Positions 42,843 through 53,102 of a stretch of DNA of 64,000 nt are shown piece by piece. This DNA comes from Actinoplanes philippinensis. GTDB taxonomy: Bacteria; Actinomycetota; Actinomycetes; Mycobacteriales; Micromonosporaceae. The notes beneath the pieces are model-generated. The model worked only from the letters and a program-made list of their open reading frames with translations, ran no database searches and was not told the origin of the DNA. The first letter of the stretch is position 1. Each line of letters begins with the position of its first letter. The position numbers and the translations under genes are program-made. The DNA lies in the NCBI RefSeq assembly GCF_900113015.1, contig NZ_FONV01000002.1, forward strand, positions 1 to 64,000. The letters are read 5' to 3'.

Positions 42843-45308
42843 GTGATGACAACGCACCGGCAGGACCGGATCTCCGCACCGGAGGACACCCTGCGAGCCG
42901 AGCGCGACGAGGCGCTCCGGACCGCGGCGCGGCTGCGTGCGGTCCTGGACTCGGCGCACGACGCGTTCGTCTCGATGGACGCCGGAGGCCGGGTCACGGC
43001 CTGGAACACAGCGGCCGAGCAGCTCTTCGGCTGGACCGGCGAGGAGGCGGTCGGCCGGTCCGCGACCGAGCTGATGATCCCGCCGCGGCTGCGCGCGGCA
43101 CATCAGGAGGGGCTGGCGCGGGTACGGCGTAGCGGCGTCTCCGAGATGTCCGGACGCCGCCTGGAACTGACCGCTGTTGATCGCAACGGCCGGGAGTTCC
43201 CGGTGGAGATGACCCTCCAGTTGCAGCACGACCGGGGCGAGCCGGTGTTCCACGCGTTCCTGCACGACATCACGGCCCGGACCACCGCGCGGACCGAGCT
43301 GCGGCAGGAGCGGGCGTTCCTGCAGGCGCTGCTGGACAGCCTGGACGCCGGGGTCGCCGCCTGCGGGAGCGACGGGCGGCTGGCCCAGTTCAACGCGGCG
43401 ATGCGGGAGATCCACGGGCTGGCGCAGCTGCCGATCGGGGCCGAGTCGTGGGCCCGGACCTACCATCTGGTCGAGGCGGACGGGCGTACCCCGATGGCGC
43501 CCGAGGCCGTGCCCCTGGCCCGCGCGTGGACCGGCGAGACCGTGCAGCACGAGGAGATGGTGGTCTGCGCGCCGGACCGGCCGCCCCGCCGTTTCCTGGC
43601 CAACGCCCGGCCGATCGACACCGCCGACGGCCGGCGGCTCGGCGCGGTCGTCGCCATGCACGAGATCACCGACGCGCACCGGGCCGAGATGCTGCGCCGC
43701 TGCCGGCACGCGGTCGCCGAGGCGCTGTCCGAGGCGCTCTCCGCCCGGGACGCGGCGATGGCCGCCGCCACCGCCGTCGCCGGCGAGCTGGGCTGGGTCT
43801 GTGCCGAGTACTGGGAGGTCGACGACGAACGGCACCGGATCGTCCGGGCCGGATCGTGGCGGCGGGACGGGTTCGACCTGGCCGGGTTCAGCGATGACGA
43901 GCCGGTCTCGTTCAGCATCGGGCAGGGCGTGCCCGGGGCGGTCTGGGCGAGGGGCGCCGACATCTGGAGCAACGACCTGCTCGGCGACCTGACCGACCCG
44001 GGACGGCTGCCGCTCGGGCACCGGCTCGGGCTGCGCGCCGCGATCGGCATGCCGGTGCACTGCGACGCCGGGGTGGCCGGGGCGCTGGTGTTCTTCTCCG
44101 ACAACCCGGTCGGGCGCGACGACGACATCCTCGCCGTGCTGCGCGACATCGCGGCACAGACCGGCCGGGTAATGGAACGCCGCCGCACCGAGCAGCTCGG
44201 CCTGGCGCTGGCCGCCGCCCGGCGCGACTTCAACCGGGTGATCGAGCTGGTCAACGACTGCGTGTGGAGCGTCCGCTACGAGCCGCCGGACCGCTGGCAC
44301 ACGCTCTACGTCAGCCCCGGCGAGAACGGCGTGTTCGGAGGACCGCTGCCGCCGACGGACACGTTCGCCCACCTGATGGCCGAGCACATCCACCCGGACG
44401 ACATGGAGCTGTTCCGGGCGTACGAGAACGCGCTCAAGGCGGGACGGCCGGGTGAGTTCGAGTGCCGGTTCATCGGGTTCGACGGGGTGGTGCGCTGGGT
44501 GTGGTGCCGCGGCTTCCCCCGTACCGAGGACGGGGTCCTCTACCTCGACGGGATCGCCACCAACGTCACTGAGCGGCGGGAACTGGCCGACCAGCGGGAG
44601 CTGCTGCTCGCCCGGGAGCAGGAGCAGGTGCGCCGGCTGCAGGAGTTGGACCGGATGAAGGACGAGCTGGTCGCCGTGGTCAGCCACGAGATGCGCAACC
44701 CGATCGCGATCATCGCGGCCTACACCGACTCGCTGCTGGAGGAGCCGGAGCTGGCCGAGCGCCGCGAGCTGGCCGCCATCGAGCGCACCAGCGCGCACCT
44801 GCTGCACCTGGTCGAGGACCTGCTCGACCTGGCCCGTTTCGAGAGCGGGCCGGCGCTGCTCGACCCGCGGCCGCTGCGCCTGGACCGGCTGCTGCGCCAG
44901 GCCGTCGAGGAGCACCGGATCACCGCGCAGGTCGACCTGGTCGCCGAGATCGACTCGCTGCCCGTGGTGTCCGGGGAGTCGGCGCGGCTACGGCAGGTGG
45001 TGGACAACCTGCTCTCCAACGCGATCAAGTACACGCCGCCCGGCGGGACCGTGACGGTCGGGGCACGTGCCGGCCGGGAGACGGTGACCGTCGACGTCAC
45101 CGACACCGGCATCGGGATCCCGCCCGAGCAGTACCCCAAGCTGTTCACCCGCTTCTTCCGGGCCAGCACCGCGGTGGACCGCAAGATCAAGGGCACCGGG
45201 CTGGGGCTGGCCGTCACCAAGGCCGTCGTCGAGGCGCACGGCGGGACGATCACGGCGGCGCCCGGGCCGGAGGGCGGCACCCGGTTCACCGTCACGCTGC
45301 CCCGCTGA
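42843..45308 (+). CDS. Sensor histidine kinase, PAS-PAS-GAF-PAS-HisKA-HATPase
   Basis: 821 residues, no membrane segment. PAS 1 (about 25-145) has F-V-S-M-D-A-G-G-R-V-T-A-W-N; PAS 2 (about 155-275); GAF (about 285-445) with I-G-Q-G-V-P-G and I-G-M-P-V; PAS 3 (about 460-580) with W-S-V-R-Y-E and a PAC end; HisKA with V-S-H-E-M-R-N-P-I (about 617); HATPase with N-L-L-S-N-A-I-K-Y, D-T-G-I-G-I-P and G-T-G-L-G-L. Cytosolic redox or light-type sensing is possible, but no cofactor Cys is evident. The stand-alone receiver 78 bases downstream is the likely phospho-acceptor. GTG 42843 is followed at once by an ATG. Confidence 0.92.
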   Translation: MMTTHRQDRISAPEDTLRAERDEALRTAARLRAVLDSAHDAFVSMDAGGRVTAWNTAAEQLFGWTGEEAVGRSATELMIPPRLRAAHQEGLARVRRSGVSEMSGRRLELTAVDRNGREFPVEMTLQLQHDRGEPVFHAFLHDITARTTARTELRQERAFLQALLDSLDAGVAACGSDGRLAQFNAAMREIHGLAQLPIGAESWARTYHLVEADGRTPMAPEAVPLARAWTGETVQHEEMVVCAPDRPPRRFLANARPIDTADGRRLGAVVAMHEITDAHRAEMLRRCRHAVAEALSEALSARDAAMAAATAVAGELGWVCAEYWEVDDERHRIVRAGSWRRDGFDLAGFSDDEPVSFSIGQGVPGAVWARGADIWSNDLLGDLTDPGRLPLGHRLGLRAAIGMPVHCDAGVAGALVFFSDNPVGRDDDILAVLRDIAAQTGRVMERRRTEQLGLALAAARRDFNRVIELVNDCVWSVRYEPPDRWHTLYVSPGENGVFGGPLPPTDTFAHLMAEHIHPDDMELFRAYENALKAGRPGEFECRFIGFDGVVRWVWCRGFPRTEDGVLYLDGIATNVTERRELADQRELLLAREQEQVRRLQELDRMKDELVAVVSHEMRNPIAIIAAYTDSLLEEPELAERRELAAIERTSAHLLHLVEDLLDLARFESGPALLDPRPLRLDRLLRQAVEEHRITAQVDLVAEIDSLPVVSGESARLRQVVDNLLSNAIKYTPPGGTVTVGARAGRETVTVDVTDTGIGIPPEQYPKLFTRFFRASTAVDRKIKGTGLGLAVTKAVVEAHGGTITAAPGPEGGTRFTVTLPR

Positions 45309-45386
45309 CGCGCCCGTTTGCCGATTCCCGGCCGCCGGGCGCGCCGTACTCGATAGCGTGACACGAGGGCGGCGCGGGAGAGGACC

Positions 45387-45797
45387 ATGTGGAGGACCGC
45401 GGAACGGCAGGGACCGGTGGTGCTGCTGGTCGAGGACGACCAGGATCTGCGGGAGCTGACCACGCAGATGCTGGAGATGCACGGCTTCTCGGTGTTGGCC
45501 GCCAAGGACCCGGTCGGCGCCCTGATGACCTGCCGGGTGCACGACGGCGCGATCGACGTGCTCCTGACCGATCTGGGCCTGCCCGGCGTCTCCGGCGGTG
45601 AGCTGTCCCGGTCGGCGACGACGGTCCGGCCGGGCATGCGGGTCGTCTACGTCTCCGGGGTGCCCGAGGAGATCGCCGTGAAACGGGGCCTGATCAAGGC
45701 GGGCTCGCCGTTCATCGCCAAGCCGTACACCGCCGACGTGCTGGCCGGCCGGCTGCGGTCGGTGCTGGCCCAGACCTCGTCCACCACCGACCGGTAA
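45387..45797 (+). CDS. Stand-alone response regulator receiver domain
   Basis: 136 residues, receiver only. L-V-E-D-D-Q gives the acidic pair, L-L-T-D-L-G-L-P-G holds the phospho-Asp (about residue 62), Y-V-S-G the Thr/Ser switch, and A-K-P-Y the Lys. There is no output domain, so it works through protein contact, as in CheY/Spo0F-type relays. It follows the multi-PAS kinase on the same strand and precedes the pilus locus by about 100 bases, so it may link sensing to pilus assembly, but that link is an inference from order only. Confidence 0.9.
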   Translation: MWRTAERQGPVVLLVEDDQDLRELTTQMLEMHGFSVLAAKDPVGALMTCRVHDGAIDVLLTDLGLPGVSGGELSRSATTVRPGMRVVYVSGVPEEIAVKRGLIKAGSPFIAKPYTADVLAGRLRSVLAQTSSTTDR

Positions 45798-45896
45798 CCA
45801 TCTCGCAACCGAGGCTCGCTCATGGTCCCCAGCAACCGCCCGATCTACAGGGCAACGGCCGCCACGGAGGGTGGCCCTCGTGAGTGAGGACAACCA

Positions 45897-46076
45897 GTGG
45901 ACCGGTTCAAGCTTCTCCTCGGATATCTGCGCGCCGGCCAGGACTCGGACGAGGGCGCGACGATCGTCGAGTACTCCCTGCTGGTGGCGCTCATCGCGGT
46001 GGCCCTCATCGTCGGCCTCCAGGCGCTCGAGACCGACATCGCCGGCCTCTTCACCAAGATCACGAACGCGATCTAG
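45897..46076 (+). CDS. flp: Flp-type (type IVb) pilin
   Basis: 59 residues from GTG 45897 with AGGA six bases upstream. A 20-residue leader ends at Gly, followed by A-T-I-V-E-Y-S-L-L-V-A-L-I-A-V-A-L: the class IVb prepilin site G|xxxxEY and hydrophobic helix. The end (I-A-G-L-F-T-K-I-T-N-A-I) matches other Flp subunits. It is cut by a TadV/CpaA peptidase, polymerised by the Tad machinery encoded downstream and used for adhesion. The peptidase gene is not in this window. It is entirely overlapped by an alternative-frame extension of tadE. Confidence 0.9.
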   Translation: MDRFKLLLGYLRAGQDSDEGATIVEYSLLVALIAVALIVGLQALETDIAGLFTKITNAI

Positions 46077-46473
46077 CAGGTCCGGCGACGAGACCGGGGC
46101 CGCGATCGTCGAGATGGCGATCGTGCTCCCGGTCCTCCTGCTGATCCTCTTCGGGATCATCGACATGGGCCGGCTGCTGCAACAGCACATCCAGCTCACC
46201 GCGGCCGCCCGCGAGGGCGCCCGGGTGGGCGCGCTGAACGGCACCGTCACCGACGTCAAGGCGAAGATCACCTCGATCGTCGGCGCCGGGGTCCCGCTGA
46301 CCTACCCGGCCCCCGGCGGGGTCACCGTCTGCGCGGCCGCCTCCCTCGCCGGGTCCGACGCGTCGGTCACCGTGCAGCGCACGTTCCAGGCGGCGACACC
46401 GCTGCTCGCGTGGATCTCACGGACCACCCCGATCACCATCAGCGCCAAGGGCGTGATGTCGTGCCTCGGATGA
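46075..46473 (+). CDS. tadE: TadE-like pilus assembly protein, start codon unresolved
   Basis: The recognisable part is E-T-G|A-A-I-V-E-M-A-I-V-L-P-V-L-L-L-I-L-F-G-I, the TadE/TadG pseudopilin processing site and helix, then about 100 residues ending in M-S-C-L-G. In this frame no ATG, GTG or TTG occurs between the flp stop and that motif. The first internal ATG (46111) would remove the processing site. The nearest upstream starts are GTG 45880 (GGAGGG eight bases before it) and GTG 45871, both reading through the whole of flp in the +1 frame. Coordinates given here mark the conserved part only. See the finding on this overlap. Confidence 0.75.
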   Translation, partial: SRSGDETGAAIVEMAIVLPVLLLILFGIIDMGRLLQQHIQLTAAAREGARVGALNGTVTDVKAKITSIVGAGVPLTYPAPGGVTVCAAASLAGSDASVTVQRTFQAATPLLAWISRTTPITISAKGVMSCLG

Positions 46474-46492
46474 CGGCCGGGGCGGTGGCGCC

Positions 46493-47272
46493 GTGCGGCG
46501 TCGCGTGCTGATCCTGCTCGCCGCCCTCGTGCTGGCGATGATCAGCGGGACGGCGCTGCTGTCGTATCTGAGGAGCGCGGACCGGCGGGCGGTCGAGGGC
46601 AAACAGGGCGTCTGGGTGCTGATCGCCACCCGGCACGTCCCGGCCGGCGCCCCCGGGGCCGAGGTCCGCAGCCTGACCGGCCGCATCATCGTCCCCGCCG
46701 AGACGGTGCCCGACGGCGCCCTGACCGGCTGGGACCCCGCGCTCGACGAGCTGCGCCTGACCGCCCCGCTGGAGACCGGCCAGTTGCTGCTGCGGCCGCT
46801 GTTCCAGCCGCCCGCGCCGTCCGCCACCCCGTCCCGGCGGATCACCGTGCCGGCCGACCGGCTCGCCGTCACCGTGGCGCTCAGCATCGCGCCGCAGGTC
46901 GCCGGGGACGTCACGGCCGGTGACGCGGTCGCCGTCTACGCCAGCTGCCCGCTCGAGCCGGAGGACGGGGCGCCGCCGCCGCGGACCCGGGTGCTGCTGC
47001 CGCGTACCGAGATCATCGTGATCGGCGAGGCACCCGAGCCGGCCGTGCCCTCCCCGTCGGTCTCAGCCTCGCACCAGCCCGTCCTCGGCGCCACCGGCGA
47101 CGGCCCGGCCGTCCACGGCGAACGGTACGTGGCCACCCTCGCCGTCGGCCCGAAGGACGCCCAGCGGCTGGTGCACGCGTCCCGGTACTGCGCGCTGCAC
47201 CTGGCCCTGCTCGGCGCCGCGGCGACGGTCACCCCGGGCGGCGGCGTCGACACCGACGGGCTGTACCGATGA
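46493..47272 (+). CDS. cpaB: CpaB/RcpC-like pilus assembly protein (SAF domain)
   Basis: 259 residues. An N-terminal membrane anchor (about 5-25) is followed by a SAF-type beta-clip domain (about 38-105: V-L-I-A-T-R-H-V-P-A-G) and the RcpC/CpaB domain (about 120-255: V-P-A-D-R-L-A-V-T-V-A-L, V-A-G-D-V-T-A-G-D-A-V). In Gram-negatives CpaB supports the secretin; actinobacteria have no outer membrane secretin, so it may act in the wall. The end overlaps cpaE by four bases (ATGA). Confidence 0.85.
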   Translation: MRRRVLILLAALVLAMISGTALLSYLRSADRRAVEGKQGVWVLIATRHVPAGAPGAEVRSLTGRIIVPAETVPDGALTGWDPALDELRLTAPLETGQLLLRPLFQPPAPSATPSRRITVPADRLAVTVALSIAPQVAGDVTAGDAVAVYASCPLEPEDGAPPPRTRVLLPRTEIIVIGEAPEPAVPSPSVSASHQPVLGATGDGPAVHGERYVATLAVGPKDAQRLVHASRYCALHLALLGAAATVTPGGGVDTDGLYR

Positions 47273-48437
47273 CCCTCTACGTCTACGTCGAGCCCGACGA
47301 CGAGCGGCGCACCCGGGTCGGGCCGGGTTTCCGCGAGGTCGGCTGCACCGTGCTGGCCACCATGGCGGACCTGGAGACACACCTGCCGCGCTATCCGGAG
47401 ACGATCCTGGTGATCCTCGGCGCCACCGTCGACCTGGGCGAGGCGCTGATGTTCACCGCGTACCAGCGGCTGCAGCGGCCACTCATCGGGGTGGTGCTGA
47501 TCCGCCGCACGATCGAGCCGGCGACGGTGCTGGAGTGCCTGCGCTCCGGGGTCCGCGAAATCGTCGACGAGGCCGACGAGGAGGGGCTGCGGGCCGCCAC
47601 GATCCGGTCGATCGACCTCTCCAAGGCGCTCAGCAGCACCCTGCGGGGCACTACCGAGCAGGCGCCGTACGCCCGGGTGGTCACCGTCTTCGCCGGCAAG
47701 GGCGGATGCGGCCGCAGCATGGTCGCCGCGAACCTGGCGGTGGCCCTGACCGGCGGCGGCCGCCGGGTCCTGATCATCGACCTGGACCTGCAGTTCGGCG
47801 ACGTCGCGATCATGTTGCGGCTCTCCCCGGAGCGCAACATCACCGGCGGCCTGCCGATGAGCGGGCGGCTGGACGAGCCGGGGCTCCGGTCGATCGTCTC
47901 CGGCCACCGCACCGGCCTGGACGCGCTGCTCGCCCCGCCCAGCCCGGCCGAGGGCGAACGGATCGGCCGCGACTTCGTGGCCGAGGTGCTGGACGTGGCC
48001 CGGCCGGCCTACGACTTCATCGTGGTGGACACCCCGGCCCTGGTGACCGACCAGGTGCTGGCCGCCCTGGACATGACCGACTGGTACGTCCCGATCGTCA
48101 CCCCCGACCTGCCGGCCCTGAAGTCGGTGCGGCTCACCTCGGAGATGTTCGACCTGCTCGACTATCCGAAGGACCATCGGCTGCTGGTCTTCAACCGGGC
48201 CAACACCGAGGTCGGCCTCTCCACGGCCGACGTGGAGGCGGCGGTCGGCATGCCGTTCGCGGTGCAGGTGCCGTCCAGCCGGGACGTGCCGGTCTCGGTC
48301 AACCAGGGTGAGCCGCTCACCATGACCAACCCGCTGCACCCGGTGAGCCGGGCCATCCGGCAGCTCGCCGACCGGTGCGCCGGATTCGAGACCGCGCCCG
48401 CCCGGCGCCGCGGCCTGTTCGGCAGGAGGTATCGGGG

Positions 48438-48441
<4 letters not shown>
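47269..48441 (+). CDS. cpaE: CpaE/TadZ-like ATPase (MinD/ParA family)
   Basis: 390 residues. A receiver-like N-terminal domain (about 1-130) lacking a clear phospho-Asp precedes a MinD-type ATPase: F-A-G-K-G-G-C-G-R-S-M (deviant Walker A; the usual GKS Lys is Arg), I-I-D-L-D-L-Q-F-G-D-V, and V-V-D-T-P-A (Walker B). TadZ/CpaE proteins localise the Tad apparatus at the membrane. The Lys at the start of the loop (the MinD signature Lys) is retained. The C-terminal tail is Arg-rich. The stop overlaps the cpaF ATG. Confidence 0.9.
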
Positions 48442-49786
<1,345 letters not shown>

Positions 49787-49793
<7 letters not shown>

Positions 49794-50749
49794 TCCTCGT
49801 GATGGCCGTCGTGTTCGGGGCCGGCGCCGCCTTCCTCGCCGGCTGGACGGCGCTCGACACGGCCTTCGGGCGCACCCCCGTGCAGCGGCGGCTCGCCCTG
49901 CTCCGCCGTTTCTCGGTGCGCGTCTCCGGCGAGCGGGTCCCGCCGCTGCGGCGCTTGCTGACCGTGGCCGGCCGCCGTCTGGAGGCGGTGCCGGTCCTGG
50001 CCCGGCTGGCCGCCCGGGACGAGGCGACCCTCGACCGGCTCGGCGGCGCGACCCGTCCCGCCGAGTGGCTGGCAGTCCGGTTCGCCGCCATGGGGCTGGC
50101 GGCGGCCGTCGCGTCGGCGCTGTTCCCGTGGCAGTTCGCGCTGCTCGCCGGGCTGCCGGGCGGTTACGCCGTCACGGGGGCGGTGCTGCGGACCCGGATC
50201 CGGCGGCGCGAGCAGCGGTTCGGCGACGACCTGCCGGGGGCGCTCACCCTGATGACCAGCTCACTGCGGGCCGGCTTCACCCTGCACCAGTCACTCGAGG
50301 CGGCGGTACGCGACGACGACGGCCCGGTCGCCGCCGAGTTCCGCCGGGCCCTCGCCGAGACGCGGATCGGCGGCAGTTTCGAGGACGCCCTGGACCGGGT
50401 CGGCGAGCGGATGCGCAGCCCGGAGACGGTGTGGCTGGTGATGGCTCTGCGGCTGCAGCGCGAGGTGGGCGGCAGCCTGGTCGACGTCATGCAGACCACC
50501 GCCGACACGATGCGCGAGCGGGCCCACCTCAAACGGCACGTGCGGGCGCTGTCCGGCGAGGGTCGTCTCTCGGCGTGGGTGCTGGGCAGCATGCCGCCGC
50601 TCACCGCGCTCGGCATCCACCTCGTGCAACCCGGCTATCTACGGCCGCTCTGGACCACACCGCAGGGCCTGATGCTGCTGGCGATCGCCGCCGCCGGCAT
50701 GACCGCGGGCGTGTTCTGGCTGCGGGCGGTCGTCCGGGTGGAGGTGTGA
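49787..50749 (+). CDS. tadB: TadB inner-membrane platform protein
   Basis: 320 residues with a T2SSF/GspF domain. The N-terminus has one membrane segment (about 1-20), two more near 95-130, and two at the C-terminus (about 255-315). The core helical domain has F-G-D-D-L-P-G-A-L-T-L-M-T-S-S-L-R-A-G-F-T-L and E-V-G-G-S-L-V-D-V-M, typical TadB signatures. It docks the CpaF ATPase at the membrane. It overlaps cpaF by seven bases. Confidence 0.92.
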
Positions 50750-50750
50750 C

Positions 50751-51668
50751 GTGGCCGCCGGGCTGCTGGCGTTCCTCGCGGTGACCGGCGCGGCCGGGGC
50801 GATCCTGCTGGTCGCGGTCGCGGTCACGACGCCGGAGATGCGGCGCGACCGGGTGATGCGTACGCTCGCCGTCTTCACCGGCCACCGGGACGCCGAACCC
50901 GGCCGGCGCCGGGCCACGGCCGGGAGCCGCCGTCTGGAGCGGGCCGCCGACCGGCTCGGCGCGCTGCTCACCCCGCCCGCCGACCGGGAACGCCTGAGCC
51001 GGATGCTGGAGATCGCCGGGAACCCGCCCGACTGGCCGATGGCGCGGATCCTGCGGGCCCGGCCGGCCGCGATGGTGCTGGTGTCGGTGCTGCTGGCGGC
51101 CACCGGCAACGCACTGACGGGCCGGCCCGGCGCACTCGCCGGCGCGGTCGCCGGGCTGGTGCTCGGGGCGTTCCTGCCGCTGCTGCTGCTCTGGAACGCG
51201 GCGATCAAACGACAGGAGGCCGTCCAGCGGTCGCTGCCGGACGTGATGGACGTGCTGGTGATCGGAGTGGAGGCGGGGCTCGGCCTGGACTCGGCGATGG
51301 ACCAGGTGGCCCGCAGCACCCGCGGGCCGATGGCCGACGAGCTGCACCGGGTGCTGCAGGAGATGCGGCTCGGGGTGGCCCGCTCCGAGGCGCTGCGGGG
51401 GCTTGCCGGGCGTACCACCGTGCGGGATCTGAAACGCCTGGTCACGGCGCTCGTCCAAGCGGGCGAGCTGGGCATCTCGGTGGCCCCGCTGCTGCGCGAG
51501 CACGCACAGGAGCAGCGGGTCCGGCGGCGGCAACGGGCCGAGGAGGCGGCCCAGAAGGTCCCGGTGAAGATGCTCTTCCCGATCCTGTTCTGCATGTTCC
51601 CGGTGATCTTCGTGGTGATCATCGGGCCGGCGGTGATCCAGCTCCTGCAGACCTTCGCGGAGCAGTGA
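50751..51668 (+). CDS. tadC: TadC inner-membrane platform protein
   Basis: 305 residues, second GspF-type protein. One N-terminal segment, two mid segments (about 105-150), the helical domain with S-L-P-D-V-M-D-V-L-V-I-G-V-E-A-G-L-G-L-D, and a C-terminal segment (K-M-L-F-P-I-L-F-C-M-F-P-V-I-F). It pairs with TadB. It starts one base after the tadB stop. Last gene of the seven-gene tad unit; no TadV peptidase, TadD or TadG follows. Confidence 0.92.
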   Translation: MAAGLLAFLAVTGAAGAILLVAVAVTTPEMRRDRVMRTLAVFTGHRDAEPGRRRATAGSRRLERAADRLGALLTPPADRERLSRMLEIAGNPPDWPMARILRARPAAMVLVSVLLAATGNALTGRPGALAGAVAGLVLGAFLPLLLLWNAAIKRQEAVQRSLPDVMDVLVIGVEAGLGLDSAMDQVARSTRGPMADELHRVLQEMRLGVARSEALRGLAGRTTVRDLKRLVTALVQAGELGISVAPLLREHAQEQRVRRRQRAEEAAQKVPVKMLFPILFCMFPVIFVVIIGPAVIQLLQTFAEQ

Positions 51669-51708
51669 CCGGCTAAGGGCCCCCGGGGGTCGTGCCGAAG
51701 GGGAGACC

Positions 51709-52992
51709 GTGCTGACTCTGGCCATCGAGCGTCCCGACGCGGAAGCCCAGCGACTGGCGGCGCTCCACGAATACCAGCTGCTCGACGCGCCGGCCGACGA
51801 CGAGCTGAGCGCCGTGGTCCGGGTCGCGGCGATGGTCGCCGACGTGCCGACCGCGACGCTCAACCTCATCGACGAGAACCGGCAGTGTCAGCTCACCACC
51901 GTCGGGTTCGAGGGCGGCGACTCCGAGCGCAGCGACTCGATGTGCGCCATCGGCTTCCGCAGCGGCCGGGTGGTCCACCTGCCGGACGCCCGCCAGGACC
52001 CGGCGTACGCCCGGACACCGTGGGTCGACGGGCGGATCGCCAACGTGCGCTTCTACGCGTCCGCCCCACTGATCAGCCCGGCCGGGTACGCGCTGGGCAC
52101 CCTCTGCGTCTTCGACGACGTCAGCAAGACGCTGAGCCCGCGGCAGATCCACCGTCTCGAGGACCTCGCGGAGATCGTCGTCGGATTGTTCGAGCGCCGG
52201 CGGCAGGCCCGGATCAGCGCGGACCTGGCGCTGGAGACCGAGGGTCAGCGGCAGGCCCTCGAACTGGCGCACGCCGAACTGCGCCTGGCCGTCCGCGAGC
52301 TGGAGCGGTCCAACGACGAGCTGGAGGGCTTCGCGGCAGCGGTCAGTCACGACCTGGTCCGCCCGCTGGCCAGCGCCAGTGGCTATCTGGAGATGTTCGC
52401 GCACGTGTACGGCGACGGGCTCGACGAACGCGCCGGGGCCTGGATGTCCGGCGCCGGCCGGGCCCTCGAACGGATGCAGCAGCTGGTCCGGTCGCTGCTC
52501 GACTACGCGCGGGCCGGGCACGCGCCGTACCGGGCGGTCACCGTCGACCTCGGCGAGGTGATCACCCAGGTCCGGGCCGACCTGCGCGACCACGTCGACA
52601 GCACGGGCGCGACGATCGCCGTCGGCCGGCAGCTCCCCACCGTGGAGGGCGACCCGGTCCTGCTGCGGCAGCTGCTGCAGAACCTGATCGACAACGCCAT
52701 CAAGTACCGGCACCCGGATCGCTCGCCGGTCGTCGAGGTCACCTGTGTCACCGACCCGGACGGCTGCGTGGTCGCGGTCGCCGACAACGGGCTGGGCATC
52801 CCGGCCGACCAGCGGGACCGGGTGTTCGACATGTTCGCCCAGGTCGACCCGGAGTCCCGCCGGGGCCACGGCATCGGCCTGTCCACCTGCCTGCGGATCG
52901 CCGAACGGCACGGCGGCCGGATCGCCGTCGGCGAGTCGGACTCCGGCGGCACGGTGGTCCGGCTGCACCTGCCCGGCGTGACCTGCCCGTAG
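51709..52992 (+). CDS. GAF-domain sensor histidine kinase
   Basis: 427 residues, cytoplasmic. The start L-A-A-L-H-E-Y-Q-L-L-D-A-P-A-D-D-E-L and the GAF domain (about 20-165: T-L-N-L-I-D-E-N-R-Q, L-G-T-L-C-V-F-D) are typical of small GAF kinases. HisKA has A-V-S-H-D-L-V-R-P-L (about 210); HATPase has N-L-I-D-N-A-I-K-Y and D-N-G-L-G-I-P with G-I-G-L-S. The D-L-R/V-x-P-L form groups it with phytochrome-like kinases. It lies 40 bases after tadC and may be co-transcribed with it. It resembles the kinase at 60981-62183 in the N-terminal half. Confidence 0.9.
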   Translation: MLTLAIERPDAEAQRLAALHEYQLLDAPADDELSAVVRVAAMVADVPTATLNLIDENRQCQLTTVGFEGGDSERSDSMCAIGFRSGRVVHLPDARQDPAYARTPWVDGRIANVRFYASAPLISPAGYALGTLCVFDDVSKTLSPRQIHRLEDLAEIVVGLFERRRQARISADLALETEGQRQALELAHAELRLAVRELERSNDELEGFAAAVSHDLVRPLASASGYLEMFAHVYGDGLDERAGAWMSGAGRALERMQQLVRSLLDYARAGHAPYRAVTVDLGEVITQVRADLRDHVDSTGATIAVGRQLPTVEGDPVLLRQLLQNLIDNAIKYRHPDRSPVVEVTCVTDPDGCVVAVADNGLGIPADQRDRVFDMFAQVDPESRRGHGIGLSTCLRIAERHGGRIAVGESDSGGTVVRLHLPGVTCP

Positions 52993-52997
52993 CACCC

Positions 52998-53102
52998 GGC
53001 TCACCCGGCGGCGTGGCGGTGCCGCCGGTGGCCGGCTCACCTGGCGTGGCCCTGCAGCCGGTGGCCGGCTCACATGGCGGCGTGGCCGTGCCGCCAGTAG
53101 CC
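52998..53102. repeat. Three tandem copies of the 3' end of the siderophore-interacting protein gene
   Basis: Copies of 36, 33 and 36 bases at 52998-53033, 53034-53066 and 53067-53102, each starting GGCTCAC and ending near GTGGCC/GTAGCC. The third is the actual gene end with its stop (53070-53072); the other two are degenerate downstream copies. Confidence 0.8.

Noticed and set aside
46075..46473. tadE as a plain pseudogene
   Set aside because: The conserved domain is intact to its stop and the downstream tad genes are complete; only the start is unresolved, so it is reported as an open question.
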